NCBI RefSeq assembly: GCF_002115745.1
Contig: NZ_JFKB01000012.1
Location: 62,001 to 126,000 of the forward strand
Direction: 5' to 3'
Length of the DNA: 64,000 nucleotides
DNA from: Thalassospira alkalitolerans
GTDB lineage: Bacteria > Pseudomonadota > Alphaproteobacteria > Rhodospirillales > Thalassospiraceae
Position numbers and translations under genes: made by a program. Of the stretch, positions 44,500 to 54,289 are shown in pieces. A model generated the notes under the pieces. It saw only the letters and a list, made by a program, of their open reading frames with translations, was not told where the DNA came from and did no database searches. Each line of letters begins with the position of its first letter. Positions within the stretch are counted from its first letter, which is position 1.

Positions 44500-45804
44500 T
44501 TAATCGGCCGTTTTTCCCGGCACATTCAGTGATACTTCGATGAAATGGGTCATTTTGTCGAGCATGCTGACAAAATCGGGATTGAAGGTCCCACGTCGTA
44601 AGCTGCCGGGGGATGCGGAACCGGCCAGGTTCAACTCGCCATAGACCACATCGCTGCTGGTTTGGCATTTGCTGTTAGGGCTTTGTTCGTCGTAATGGTC
44701 ACAGCGCCGGATGATGCCGTCCATACCGTAATGCGGATTGTCCGGGCGCATGGTAATGGCGGTATGAGCATGGTTAAGTGTGCGCCATTCAGGGGCGGCT
44801 GATGCAACGATATCAACCTTGTCACACAGCTGATGTTCGTCGATCAGGTGGTCTTCGCCTTGATACCAGATCAGGCGTTTGTTGTTGGCGCTAACCTTGT
44901 TGCAGAAGAAATCAGCGGCAACCAGTGGATTGATCGTCTGATCATCGGAACTGACAGCCATAAATACGGGGATATCAAAGGCATCCATTGTGCCATCGCG
45001 ATAGGGTTCGGTCAGTAGATGAAATTCGGCTGCGGCATTCATCGCCATGGAATCATATTTGGCGGCGTCACTATTTTCGCCCTTTCCGACCCAGGATTTC
45101 ACATGCCGCACATAGGGGCTCAGCCATGCCTGTTCGCTTTTGGCGGCAAATCCGGGCGACAGTAAAACCATTGCTGTCATGCGATGATCGCGGCGGCGAG
45201 AATCAAATTCCCGCCCGATTAATGTCGCCCCGGTCGAATAACCGATTGCGATGATATGGTCGATGTCGCTTGAAAAGCCGTCCATGCCATAGCGAACGGT
45301 TTCAATCCATTCTTGATACTGGACATTTAAAAGATCGCCGGGCACCGTTCCATGCCCCGGAAGCAGCACAGCATGAAAAGTGGCGCAAGGGAATTTGGAT
45401 TGCAGTGTGTCGCGAATATCGGTCATCAGGAACGGGCTGTCAGTCAGGCCATGAACCAGTAGAAAGCCAACGTCCTTGCCATGGGCCTGATCATTGCCGA
45501 CGATTTCACAGGCATCTTTGTCCGGGCCAATGGCAAAGGGCGCGCGCATGGAGACAACCTGATCAAGAGTGTATTTGCCAAAGGGAGCTTTTTCACGGTC
45601 AAAGCGCGTTGCCTTTAGCGCGGTGCGAATTTGTTGGCTGGTTTTGCTGACATAGTCGTCAAATGGCTCGTTCGCAGGGGGCGGGCCGATGGCAAAGCCG
45701 GACGGTGAATGTTGCTGGTCTTCGGAAAAGCATCCTGATAATGCGAAAATCGCCGGAAAGGTGATTGCGATAAGTGTCGAACGCACAAGGTTGTTTGCGG
45801 ACAT
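44500..45804 (-). CDS. Lipoprotein alpha/beta hydrolase
   Basis: This 434-residue protein has a lipoprotein signal with lipobox LSGC near residue 25 (ATG 45804, AGAGGA upstream). The hydrolase core has FLLVHGLTDSPF, the nucleophile elbow IGYSTGATLIG and a late GEDHLIDEHQLC. It is expected to be a membrane-anchored esterase or lipase facing the periplasm. A much longer reading frame upstream lacks coding character. A paralogue-like hydrolase gene follows. Confidence 0.85.
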   Translation of the reverse strand: MSANNLVRSTLIAITFPAIFALSGCFSEDQQHSPSGFAIGPPPANEPFDDYVSKTSQQIRTALKATRFDREKAPFGKYTLDQVVSMRAPFAIGPDKDACEIVGNDQAHGKDVGFLLVHGLTDSPFLMTDIRDTLQSKFPCATFHAVLLPGHGTVPGDLLNVQYQEWIETVRYGMDGFSSDIDHIIAIGYSTGATLIGREFDSRRRDHRMTAMVLLSPGFAAKSEQAWLSPYVRHVKSWVGKGENSDAAKYDSMAMNAAAEFHLLTEPYRDGTMDAFDIPVFMAVSSDDQTINPLVAADFFCNKVSANNKRLIWYQGEDHLIDEHQLCDKVDIVASAAPEWRTLNHAHTAITMRPDNPHYGMDGIIRRCDHYDEQSPNSKCQTSSDVVYGELNLAGSASPGSLRRGTFNPDFVSMLDKMTHFIEVSLNVPGKTAD

Positions 45805-45896
45805 GGAATGCTTCCTCTTATCGTTTCTATGCGGTGGACCGACCGATGAACCGATAAACTTTAACTCAGGCTGTATTATGACGCGACCAACAAAAA

Positions 45897-45920
45897 AGGC
45901 AGCCCGAAACGGACTGCCTT
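45897..45920 (-). terminator. Terminator of osmC
   Basis: AAGGCAG and CTGCCTT arms lie around cccgaaacgga. On the minus strand the stem is followed by TTTTTT. Confidence 0.8.
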
Positions 45921-45955
45921 GAAATCGGTACGGAAACAGGCCGAAAGGCGGCGCG

Positions 45956-46360
45956 TTATTCCATGATTTCCCAACTATGGGTGATTTCGGCGGCCTTTGA
46001 CAGCATGATCGAGGCCGAGCAATATTTTTCGGCTGAAAGTTCAACTGCCCGGGCCAATTTGGTTTCGTTGAGGTTTTCACCCCTGACCTTGAAATGCAGA
46101 TGGATCTTGGTGAAAATCTTGGGATCGGTTTCTGCACGTTCGGCTTTGACGTCGGCTTCGACATCAATGACGTTCTCGCGGCCCTTCTGAAGGATGTGGA
46201 CCACATCAATCGACGAACAGCCTGCCAGCCCCAGAAGCAACATTTCCATTGGACTTGGCCCAAATCCGGCATCTTTGTTGCCATCCATGACAACCCCGTG
46301 GCCGCTGCCACTGGTGCCGGTGAAAGTCAGGTTTTCAAGCCACTTTACGCGTGCTTCCAT
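45956..46360 (-). CDS. OsmC family protein (YhfA-like)
   Basis: This 134-residue protein carries the two reactive cysteines of the OsmC/Ohr fold, in LLGLAGCSSIDVVHIL and EKYCSASIML. The YhfA-type second motif (without the VCP of Ohr) points to the general OsmC group. ATG 46360 follows AAGGAAA by 7 nt. Members reduce organic peroxides; the role of this subgroup is uncertain. Confidence 0.9.
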   Translation of the reverse strand: MEARVKWLENLTFTGTSGSGHGVVMDGNKDAGFGPSPMEMLLLGLAGCSSIDVVHILQKGRENVIDVEADVKAERAETDPKIFTKIHLHFKVRGENLNETKLARAVELSAEKYCSASIMLSKAAEITHSWEIME

Positions 46361-46555
46361 GATCAGTTTCCTTATCGTGAAAATTCCATGCTTCATCGTC
46401 TAGCCTGCTTGCCGGGTTCCTGCAAGCCACGATCACATGTTGGGTGAAATGGTTGAAAACGATAAGCCATGGGTGGAAAACTGTTATAGGAGTTTTTACC
46501 TAAACAGGGGATAATATACGTTATTCCAGACCGTTATAGCCAAGGAGGTTAAGTC

Positions 46556-46897
46556 ATGACACAGGATGCAGGACGCAGCAAAAGCCGTTTTATGATGGCT
46601 ATGGAACATGTTTTACGCGAAGTGAACCACGAGGTCATAAGCCCTGCGATCCCGGATATGAGCGTTGATGCCGCGTTGCCGTTGATTATTAACGTTGCCA
46701 AACTTCGCGCTAATTATCTGAAATATGCCTTCGAGCTTAGTGCGGATCGCAAGGATAATCATCCGACAGCCGATGAACTGGCGAAGCTAAAGCATTTGCG
46801 TGAAAGTTATCAGGAAATGATGGCCGTAGCGCGGGAACTTGAGCATTGCATCGACCGTGGTTATATCGATTTGCCCCTCTCGGGTAAAAAATCCTGA
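46556..46897 (+). CDS. Small hypothetical protein, 113 aa
   Basis: I do not recognise this protein. It has a very strong ribosome binding site (AAGGAGG, about 7 nt before ATG 46556), alternating charged and hydrophobic helices, no signal peptide and no cysteines apart from one near the C-terminus. The sequence predicts a soluble helical protein, perhaps coiled (ELAKLKHLRESYQEMMAVAREL). Codon use matches neighbours, so the gene is likely real. Confidence 0.75.
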   Translation: MTQDAGRSKSRFMMAMEHVLREVNHEVISPAIPDMSVDAALPLIINVAKLRANYLKYAFELSADRKDNHPTADELAKLKHLRESYQEMMAVARELEHCIDRGYIDLPLSGKKS

Positions 46898-47032
46898 TTG
46901 ATTATCTTGGACAGCAATAGTAGCCTTGCCATATACTTACGTATGAGTTAAGAGCCTAGTAACGGGCCCTTTGCGAGGTCTGATTTAAGAACTAGATCCG
47001 ATGGTTGTGGGGCATTTTTGAAAACACGGGAA

Positions 47033-47055
47033 AGGGAGTGCGCCGCAAAGCGGCG
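47033..47055 (+). promoter_or_regulatory. Hairpin between Shine-Dalgarno and start of the GGDEF gene
   Basis: GGGAG (47034-47038) is followed by the hairpin CGCCGC-AAA-GCGGCG (47041-47055), which ends at the GTG start codon. Folding would bring the ribosome site close to the start codon, or hide the start, so it may tune translation. Confidence 0.5.
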
Positions 47056-48743
47056 TGGTGCGTGTATTGTCAATTGCTCCAGACATCGTCGCTACAGCAG
47101 CGCTGGCGCGCGATGCCATTATATTTATCGGTTCGTCCGACCTTAAGGTCGCGCATGCCAACCCGGTGGCCACCAAGTTATTTGGGACGGCCAAAGCGGC
47201 GTTGCGTGACGGCACAGAAATCAAACAGTTTTTGGCATTATTGGCAAAGAATGCCAAATTTGAATCTGGCGATGGTGTTGGTGCCGTTCGCGAGACGCTT
47301 TCTTTGGTTTCAGGCAAGACCAAAAAAGCCGATCTGCCCGATTTCCAGATGAATGACAAAAAGATCATTTGGCGCAAAGCCGAAGGCCCCGAAGGTCTGA
47401 TCGCGCTTATTCTGCGTGAACCCGGAAAGGCCGAAGAGCTTGCCAAGGCATTGGCCGATCACAAGATTTTTATTCAGCATTTGATCGATGTATTGCCGAT
47501 CCCGGTTTATCTGAGAAATTTGGATGGCGTGATCAACCGCTGTAACGATGCCTTTGCGGAATTACTGGAACAAAAGCCCAAAAAGGTTATCGGCAGTAAA
47601 CTTGCCGATGTTGCCCCTGCGCCGTTGGCTAGCAAGGTCGCGGAATACGAGGCGTCGCTTTTGAAAACCGAGGGCTATGTCCGTCATGAAATTGAATTCG
47701 AGATGGATGGCGTGGGTAAGGTGGCATTGTTTGCGGCTTCCAGCCTTAAGGGGCCAAGCGGGGCGATTGCCGGAACAATCGGGTCGTTGATTGATGTGAC
47801 CTCGCTTAAGGTGGCGCAGGCCGAAGTGGCCGCCGCAGAAGAACGTTTGACTGGACTTTTGGAAAAGGCCCCAATCGGGGTTGGTATTTCCACCCGCAAT
47901 GGCGGCGAGTTCCAGTTTTTTAACAAGATGTTTTCGAACCTTCTGGCGCTTGATGACGCCAAGGAAGAGGACGCCAAACCGACTGATACGGTTCTTTTGT
48001 CGAAACGTTACCGCGAAAAAAGCCTTCAGGACATGGATATGCTGGGGGAATTGCAGGATGTTGAATTGCGATTTAGGCGTGCTGATTCGTCCGAAGCGCG
48101 GTGGCTTAAGACATCAATTGAGCCGCTGAAATTTGAAGGCGAGGAATCCGTTCTTTGGTGGTTAAGTGACATTACCAGACAAAAGCTTGCCGAACGTGAA
48201 TTGCAGAACAAGGCGAATAATGACGAGCTGACCGGGCTTGCCAATCGGGCGCGCTATATGCAGAAGCTTACCCAGTGCGAAACGGTGTTGCGCGGGACAG
48301 GAACGCCGGCATCGATCCTTATGCTTGATCTGGACGGGTTCAAGGCGGTGAACGATACATTGGGGCATGCGGCAGGGGACTGGGTTCTGGTCGAGACGGC
48401 CAAGCGTCTTAAACGTATTGGGCGCCGCGCCGAGGAAGCCGCCCGTTTGGGCGGCGACGAATTCACCCTGTTCTTTATCAACAAGGGCGGGGAAAAAGAA
48501 ATCGCTGCACTTGCCGATGACTTAATCGCAGAAATTTCCAAACCCTTTGTCTGGGAAGGCAAGGAGTGCGATATCGGTGCGTCAATCGGCTTTACGGTTT
48601 TTGACGGTGGCTATTGCGACATGAACGAACAATTGCGCCGGGCCGACAAGGCGATGCAAGAAGCCAAATCTGCAGGCAAGGGACGATCATGTCTTTATCA
48701 GCCGGAAATGGAGCCGGACCTTCATCGCGACGAGGCAGGGTAA
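47055..48743 (+). CDS. PAS domain diguanylate cyclase
   Basis: This 562-residue protein has PAS-like regions at about 20-120, 140-255 (HLIDVLPIPVYLRNLDGVIN) and 265-385, then a GGDEF domain (about 395-555). The active motif GGDEF is intact at 466-470. The usual product-inhibition site RxxD reads RRAE (457-460), so feedback by c-di-GMP may be weak. GTG 47055, GTG 47058 or TTG 47067 are possible starts, because an in-frame stop lies at 47019. It makes cyclic di-GMP in response to an unknown signal; no membrane segments are seen. Confidence 0.9.
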   Translation: MVRVLSIAPDIVATAALARDAIIFIGSSDLKVAHANPVATKLFGTAKAALRDGTEIKQFLALLAKNAKFESGDGVGAVRETLSLVSGKTKKADLPDFQMNDKKIIWRKAEGPEGLIALILREPGKAEELAKALADHKIFIQHLIDVLPIPVYLRNLDGVINRCNDAFAELLEQKPKKVIGSKLADVAPAPLASKVAEYEASLLKTEGYVRHEIEFEMDGVGKVALFAASSLKGPSGAIAGTIGSLIDVTSLKVAQAEVAAAEERLTGLLEKAPIGVGISTRNGGEFQFFNKMFSNLLALDDAKEEDAKPTDTVLLSKRYREKSLQDMDMLGELQDVELRFRRADSSEARWLKTSIEPLKFEGEESVLWWLSDITRQKLAERELQNKANNDELTGLANRARYMQKLTQCETVLRGTGTPASILMLDLDGFKAVNDTLGHAAGDWVLVETAKRLKRIGRRAEEAARLGGDEFTLFFINKGGEKEIAALADDLIAEISKPFVWEGKECDIGASIGFTVFDGGYCDMNEQLRRADKAMQEAKSAGKGRSCLYQPEMEPDLHRDEAG

Positions 48744-50585
48744 TTACCCTGCCTGTTCATTCGTGGTAATCCCCAATGATTCCATAAGGGGGCCAAGGTG
48801 CGCGGCATAGGGACGCCAGGCACCGATGCTGCTGCGATAGATCGGCTGGCGGACCTGTAAGGCACTATGGGTACGGATTTGCCGTTCTGTTTTGTGAAAT
48901 TCCAGACATCCGTCATGCCATGGCAAACCGGAAAAATTGATCAGACGCCGTGATTGTCCGTCAAGATCATTAACGATGTCCTCGTAATTGACTTCGATAA
49001 AGCGATGCGCGGGCAGCACATTGCGCCAATGGTCCATGAATTTCAGATAGGTGCTATAGAAGGCGCCCAGTTCGTGTTGGTCGTAACTGAAATTTTGCGA
49101 ACGTCCGAAACGCCGATTATAGCAGGAAAAGCACGTATCCATCGGATCACGGCGGCAATGGATAATACGTGAATTGGGATGCATCAGGGCAATCAGACCA
49201 GCGCGGACAAAGTTGCCGGGCATTTTATCAACGATGCGCCTAAAATCATTGGGGTCGGTTTCCGATGTATTGATTTTTGTAATTCGGTCGCGCACTTTCT
49301 TGCGATAGACATCACCAAGCAATTTGATCATGGCATCATCAAATTTGAGTACCGCATCACGTGAACGGCCCTGTTTGACATGAAATTCAACCATGTTGTC
49401 TTGATGATAGCCCAAGACATCAAGTTCGCCGGCGCCAAACACAGATGGGTGCGAAGACAGGATTTGTTCGACAAGTGTCGTACCGGATCTCGGCATGCCG
49501 ATGACAAAGATGTGGGATGGTTGATCGGGGCTGTCATGCGGTGGTTCAAGGTCCTTGAACCGGCTGGCCGGGAAGGCGGCCCGGGTTACGTTAAACACGG
49601 TTTCGATTGATTGTGGGGAATATGAAAGGCTCTGGCGTTTAATGTGATTTGCCGCAGCAAGGTTTTTCATAGCCGGATCGATTTCACCGGCATCCATATG
49701 GGCCTTGGCAAGACTGAACAGCAGCAGTTCCTTTTGACCCGAGGGCAAGAGGGAAAGCCGGTTGGATGCGGCCAGATCGATCATGGTTTTGCGCGATGGA
49801 TGGTCAGCCGCAACTTTGCCCATCAGGGTCAGACAATACCAGGCGCGGATATGGCCAGGCAGGCGGGCCAGAATGTCTTCAAAAATTGCGCGCGCGCCCT
49901 TAAGGTTGCCGAGTTCTCTTAGGCATTCGCCCTGACTGATGCGGGTATCAATAAGGCCATCTGTATGGCCCGCGTCATGGGCGCGCTTTTCGGCGACCTG
50001 GAAATGGTAAATGGCTGCGTTGATATTATCCTGCGCCAGATAAGCTGCCCCCATCGCGTTCCATGCCAGCCATTCGTTTGGCGTTAAGGCGATGGTGCGT
50101 TTAAGCACCGGTATGGCCTGGTGGGCGGTATGTCCGCGTGCCAGCAGAATGCCCATCTGAAGCAATAATTTGGGATCAAGTGGCCAGCGGACCAATCCTT
50201 GCTGCAAAACGGCTTTGGCCTGTGATTCATATCCACAGGCATTTAAAATTGCAGCCAGATCGATGAAATAGATACTTTGTGATTGCGGACTATTGCACGC
50301 TTTTTCAAGGGTATGTATGGCATCGGATGATTGCCCGTCTTGATGATCCATCAGGGCGTGGATATGAAGGGCGTCGGGTAGGTCCGGATACTGTTTTTGA
50401 AGTCGGGAACACAGTTTGCGCGCTTTGCGTTGCTGACCATTTGACCACTGGTCGCGAATTTCGGCGATCATTTTCATAGCGTTCGATTGATTGGTTGATC
50501 CGGCGGCACCCGCATTCATGTGCGGAGCTGGAATCACCAGGGCAGGTTTGCCGAGCGTATTGTGTTGTGCTTCCTTGGTCGGCAT
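48744..50585 (-). CDS. TPR-containing sulfotransferase family protein
   Basis: This 613-residue protein has TPR repeats over about residues 35-320 (for example WLAWNAMGAAYLAQDNINAA) and a C-terminal sulfotransferase. The PAPS loop is IFVIGMPRSGTTLVEQILSS and the 3'-phosphate region is IIHCRRDPMDTCFSCY. ATG 50585 follows CGGAGA. It resembles the protein at 38407 in layout but is divergent in sequence. The acceptor is unknown; secreted glycans or proteins are typical targets. Confidence 0.9.
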   Translation of the reverse strand: MPTKEAQHNTLGKPALVIPAPHMNAGAAGSTNQSNAMKMIAEIRDQWSNGQQRKARKLCSRLQKQYPDLPDALHIHALMDHQDGQSSDAIHTLEKACNSPQSQSIYFIDLAAILNACGYESQAKAVLQQGLVRWPLDPKLLLQMGILLARGHTAHQAIPVLKRTIALTPNEWLAWNAMGAAYLAQDNINAAIYHFQVAEKRAHDAGHTDGLIDTRISQGECLRELGNLKGARAIFEDILARLPGHIRAWYCLTLMGKVAADHPSRKTMIDLAASNRLSLLPSGQKELLLFSLAKAHMDAGEIDPAMKNLAAANHIKRQSLSYSPQSIETVFNVTRAAFPASRFKDLEPPHDSPDQPSHIFVIGMPRSGTTLVEQILSSHPSVFGAGELDVLGYHQDNMVEFHVKQGRSRDAVLKFDDAMIKLLGDVYRKKVRDRITKINTSETDPNDFRRIVDKMPGNFVRAGLIALMHPNSRIIHCRRDPMDTCFSCYNRRFGRSQNFSYDQHELGAFYSTYLKFMDHWRNVLPAHRFIEVNYEDIVNDLDGQSRRLINFSGLPWHDGCLEFHKTERQIRTHSALQVRQPIYRSSIGAWRPYAAHLGPLMESLGITTNEQAG

Positions 50586-50669
50586 CCGACTTTTGTCTCC
50601 GGGGTTTGTAAATGTGCCTTGTATAGGCACGTTTTGAACCGGAAAAACTGGCGGGAAAAACCAAAACAA

Positions 50670-50696
50670 AAACGCCCGGCACATGGCCGGGCGTTT
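50670..50696 (-). terminator. Terminator of glnA
   Basis: AAACGCCCGGC (50670-50680) and GCCGGGCGTTT (50686-50696) form an 11-bp stem with a 5-nt loop, followed on the minus strand by a T-rich tail. Confidence 0.9.
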
Positions 50697-50728
50697 CGTG
50701 TTCGATGAAGTCCTTTCGAATGAAAGGA

Positions 50729-52138
50729 TTAACCGCTGTAATACATGTCGAATTCGACCGGGTGCGGTGACTGTTCGAAGCGAATGACTTCTTCCATTTT
50801 CAGCGCGATGTAAGCGTCGATCAGGTCGTCGGTCATGACGTCGCCTTTCTTCAGGAAGTCACGGTCAGCGCTCAGGCTGTCGAGTGCTTCATGAAGCGAG
50901 CGGCAAACGGTCGGAACTTCTTTGAGTTCTTCCGGCGGAAGATCATAGAGGTTCTTGTCCATTGCTTCACCCGGATGGATCTTGTTCTCGATGCCGTCAA
51001 GGCCAGCCATCAGCATGGCAGAGAATGCCAGATACGGGTTGGCAAGGGCATCGGGGAAGCGGATCTCTACGCGCTTGCCTTTAGGCGAAGCAGTGTAAGG
51101 GATACGGCAAGATGCAGAACGGTTACGGGCAGAGTATGCCAGCAGAACCGGTGCTTCAAAGCCCGGGACCAGACGTTTGTAGGAGTTGGTCGTCGGGTTG
51201 GTGAAAGCATTCAATGCTTTGGCGTGCTTGATGATACCGCCGATATAGTAAAGTGCGGTGTCTGACAGGTCGGCATAGCCATTACCAGCAAACAGCGGCT
51301 TGCCTTCGTTCCAGATTGACTGGTGAACATGCATGCCCGAACCATTGTCACCCCAAACCGGTTTCGGCATGAAGGTGGCGGTTTTGCCGTACTGGTGTGC
51401 AACCATGTGGATGCAATATTTGTAGGTCTGAACCGCGTCGGCATGTTCGATCAGGGTGCCAAAAGCGATACCCAGTTCGTGCTGTGACGGTGCAACTTCA
51501 TGGTGATGCTTTTCGCAACGCACGCCCATTTCGTTGATGTAGTTGACCATTTCGGCACGGATGTCGTTGGCTGAGTCAACCGGCTGTACCGGGAAATAGC
51601 CGCCCTTTGGCCCCGGACGGTGGCCGCGGTTGCCGCCTTCGAATTCGGTGCCGGTGTTGTACGGACCTTCTTCGGAGTCAAGCTGATAACCCATGCCTTC
51701 GCCAGCAGTGGTCCAGCGAACGTCGTCAAACATGAAGAATTCCGGCTCGGCGCCGAAATAGGCGGTGTCACCGATACCAGCCGATTTCATGTAAGCCAGT
51801 GCGCGTTTCGCAGTCGAACGCGGGCAACGCTCGTAACCCTGGCCGGTGGCCGGTTCGATAACGTCGCAAACGATGATCAGGGTCGGCTGTGCGGTGAACG
51901 GGTCAACAACAGCGGTCGACGTATCCGGCATCAAAATCATGTCGGATTCGTTGATTTCTTTCCAGCCGGCGATCGACGAACCGTCGAACATGATGCCGTC
52001 AACAAATACGTCTTCGTCGATCGTGCAGATATCCTGCGCGGTGTGCTGCCATTTACCTTTGGAATCGGTAAAGCGCAGATCGACAAACTGGATGCCTTTT
52101 TCTTTAATAAGCTGAAGTACAGAAGCAGCGTCAGACAT
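50729..52138 (-). CDS. glnA: Glutamine synthetase type I (GlnA)
   Basis: This 469-residue enzyme condenses glutamate and ammonia with ATP. Visible family blocks are [12 protein letters not shown], the metal/ATP region [24 protein letters not shown], and [10 protein letters not shown]. The adenylylation site is Tyr398 in NLYDLPPEE, so control by GlnE is expected. AAAGGG precedes ATG 52138. It lies 64 nt after glnB on the same strand, the standard alphaproteobacterial glnBA order. Confidence 0.98.
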   Translation of the reverse strand: MSDAASVLQLIKEKGIQFVDLRFTDSKGKWQHTAQDICTIDEDVFVDGIMFDGSSIAGWKEINESDMILMPDTSTAVVDPFTAQPTLIIVCDVIEPATGQGYERCPRSTAKRALAYMKSAGIGDTAYFGAEPEFFMFDDVRWTTAGEGMGYQLDSEEGPYNTGTEFEGGNRGHRPGPKGGYFPVQPVDSANDIRAEMVNYINEMGVRCEKHHHEVAPSQHELGIAFGTLIEHADAVQTYKYCIHMVAHQYGKTATFMPKPVWGDNGSGMHVHQSIWNEGKPLFAGNGYADLSDTALYYIGGIIKHAKALNAFTNPTTNSYKRLVPGFEAPVLLAYSARNRSASCRIPYTASPKGKRVEIRFPDALANPYLAFSAMLMAGLDGIENKIHPGEAMDKNLYDLPPEELKEVPTVCRSLHEALDSLSADRDFLKKGDVMTDDLIDAYIALKMEEVIRFEQSPHPVEFDMYYSG

Positions 52139-52202
52139 GATGCAACCCTTTAAAACTCAAAATTAGTGACCGTACGATGTTCAATGTCAGGCAAGTGACC
52201 GA

Positions 52203-53037
<835 letters not shown>

Positions 53038-54207
53038 ATGACCGATTTTGTCGGCAATCCTCTTTTCGCTTCGGGCGGTATCACGATTTTCGAAGTGATG
53101 AATGAACTGGCCCAAAAGCACAAAGCCATTAATTTGGGGCAGGGAGCACCCGATACCGACGGCCCGGCCGATATCCGTGAAGCTGCGGCCCGTGCGTTGA
53201 TGGAACGGTCCAACCAATACCCGCCTTTGGCCGGGGTGCCTGAATTGTTGCAGGCGGTTGCTGATCACAACAAACGATTTTACGACATTGATGTTGATCC
53301 GAAAAAAGAAGTCCTGGTCGCGGTTGGCGCGACAGAGGCATTGGCCGATGTGATCCTGGGCCTTGTTGCGCCCGGTGATGAAGTCATCCTGATTGAACCG
53401 CTTTATGACAGCTATCTTCCGATTGTGAAGCTGGCGGGTGGGATTCCCAAATTGGTGCGCGTTACCCCGCCGCACTGGGATTTGCCCAAGGATGAACTGG
53501 CGGCGGCATTTTCGGACAAAACCAAGCTGATCCTGATTAATTCACCGATGAACCCGTGCTCCAAGGTGTTTAGCGATGATGAACTTGGCTTTATCGCCGA
53601 GCAATGCATCAAGCATGACGTCGTCGCCCTTTGTGACGAGGTTTATGAGCATCTGGTGTTTGACGGGCGGACCCATCATCCGTTGATGACGTTTCCGGGG
53701 ATGCGTGATCGCACGGTGCGGATAGGGTCGGCGGGCAAGACGTTTTCCCTGACCGGGTGGAAAATTGGCTATATCACGGCGTGCGAACGTTTGATGGAAC
53801 CGATCAAAAAAGCCCATCAGTTTCTGATCTTTACTGTGCCGCCAGCATTGCAGCACGGGGTGGCCTATGGTCTGAACAAGGGTGATGACTACTTCGAAGG
53901 CTTCACGGCCGACATGCAAGCCAAGCGTGATTTCCTGATGAAGGGTCTGAAAGACGTCGGTTTTGGCGTTTTGGATTCACAAGGGACCTATTTCATTACC
54001 TGTGATTTCCGCCCGCTTGGCTATGACTGTGATGATGTCGAATTTTGCCAGATTATGATCAAGGAAGCCGGTGTGGTGGCGATCCCGGTGTCGGCATTTT
54101 ATCAGACCGAAGGCGCGGTCAATCATTTCGTGCGGTTCTGTTTCTGCAAGCGCGAAGAAATGATGACCGAGGCGATTGAACGCATGAAAAAGGCGTTTGC
54201 GAAGTAA
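53038..54207 (+). CDS. Class I/II aminotransferase (methionine/kynurenine aminotransferase-like)
   Basis: This 389-residue fold-type I PLP enzyme has the PLP lysine Lys234 in SAGKTFSLTGWK, NSPMNPCSKVF, and the CDEVYEHLVFDG aspartate region. The N-terminal AINLGQGAPD block and HFVRFCF near the C-terminus fit the YbdL/KAT group. It transfers amino groups between amino and 2-oxo acids. It is divergent from glnB. Confidence 0.92.
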   Translation: MTDFVGNPLFASGGITIFEVMNELAQKHKAINLGQGAPDTDGPADIREAAARALMERSNQYPPLAGVPELLQAVADHNKRFYDIDVDPKKEVLVAVGATEALADVILGLVAPGDEVILIEPLYDSYLPIVKLAGGIPKLVRVTPPHWDLPKDELAAAFSDKTKLILINSPMNPCSKVFSDDELGFIAEQCIKHDVVALCDEVYEHLVFDGRTHHPLMTFPGMRDRTVRIGSAGKTFSLTGWKIGYITACERLMEPIKKAHQFLIFTVPPALQHGVAYGLNKGDDYFEGFTADMQAKRDFLMKGLKDVGFGVLDSQGTYFITCDFRPLGYDCDDVEFCQIMIKEAGVVAIPVSAFYQTEGAVNHFVRFCFCKREEMMTEAIERMKKAFAK

Positions 54208-54222
54208 TTACGCAAACTTTTT
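54195..54222 (+). terminator. Terminator overlapping the aminotransferase stop
   Basis: GTTTGCG (54195-54201) and CGCAAAC (54211-54217) are followed by TTTTT. The loop contains the TAA stop codon. Confidence 0.85.
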
Positions 54223-54237
54223 CAGTGGTTTATATGG

Positions 54238-54270
54238 CAAGGGCGCAGCAAATAGCTGCGCCCTTGTTCG
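54238..54270. terminator. Second, bidirectional terminator between convergent genes
   Basis: CAAGGGCGCAGC (54238-54249) and GCTGCGCCCTTG (54255-54266) form a perfect 12-bp stem. With no long T-run it may act mainly as an insulating hairpin for the minus-strand Gfo/Idh gene. Confidence 0.7.
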
Positions 54271-54289
54271 GTGTTGAAATGCGATAAGA

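Noticed and set aside
45805-46311. 169-residue N-terminal extension of the lipoprotein hydrolase
   Set aside because: It overlaps osmC in another frame, runs through a terminator, and precedes a clear signal peptide start at 45804.
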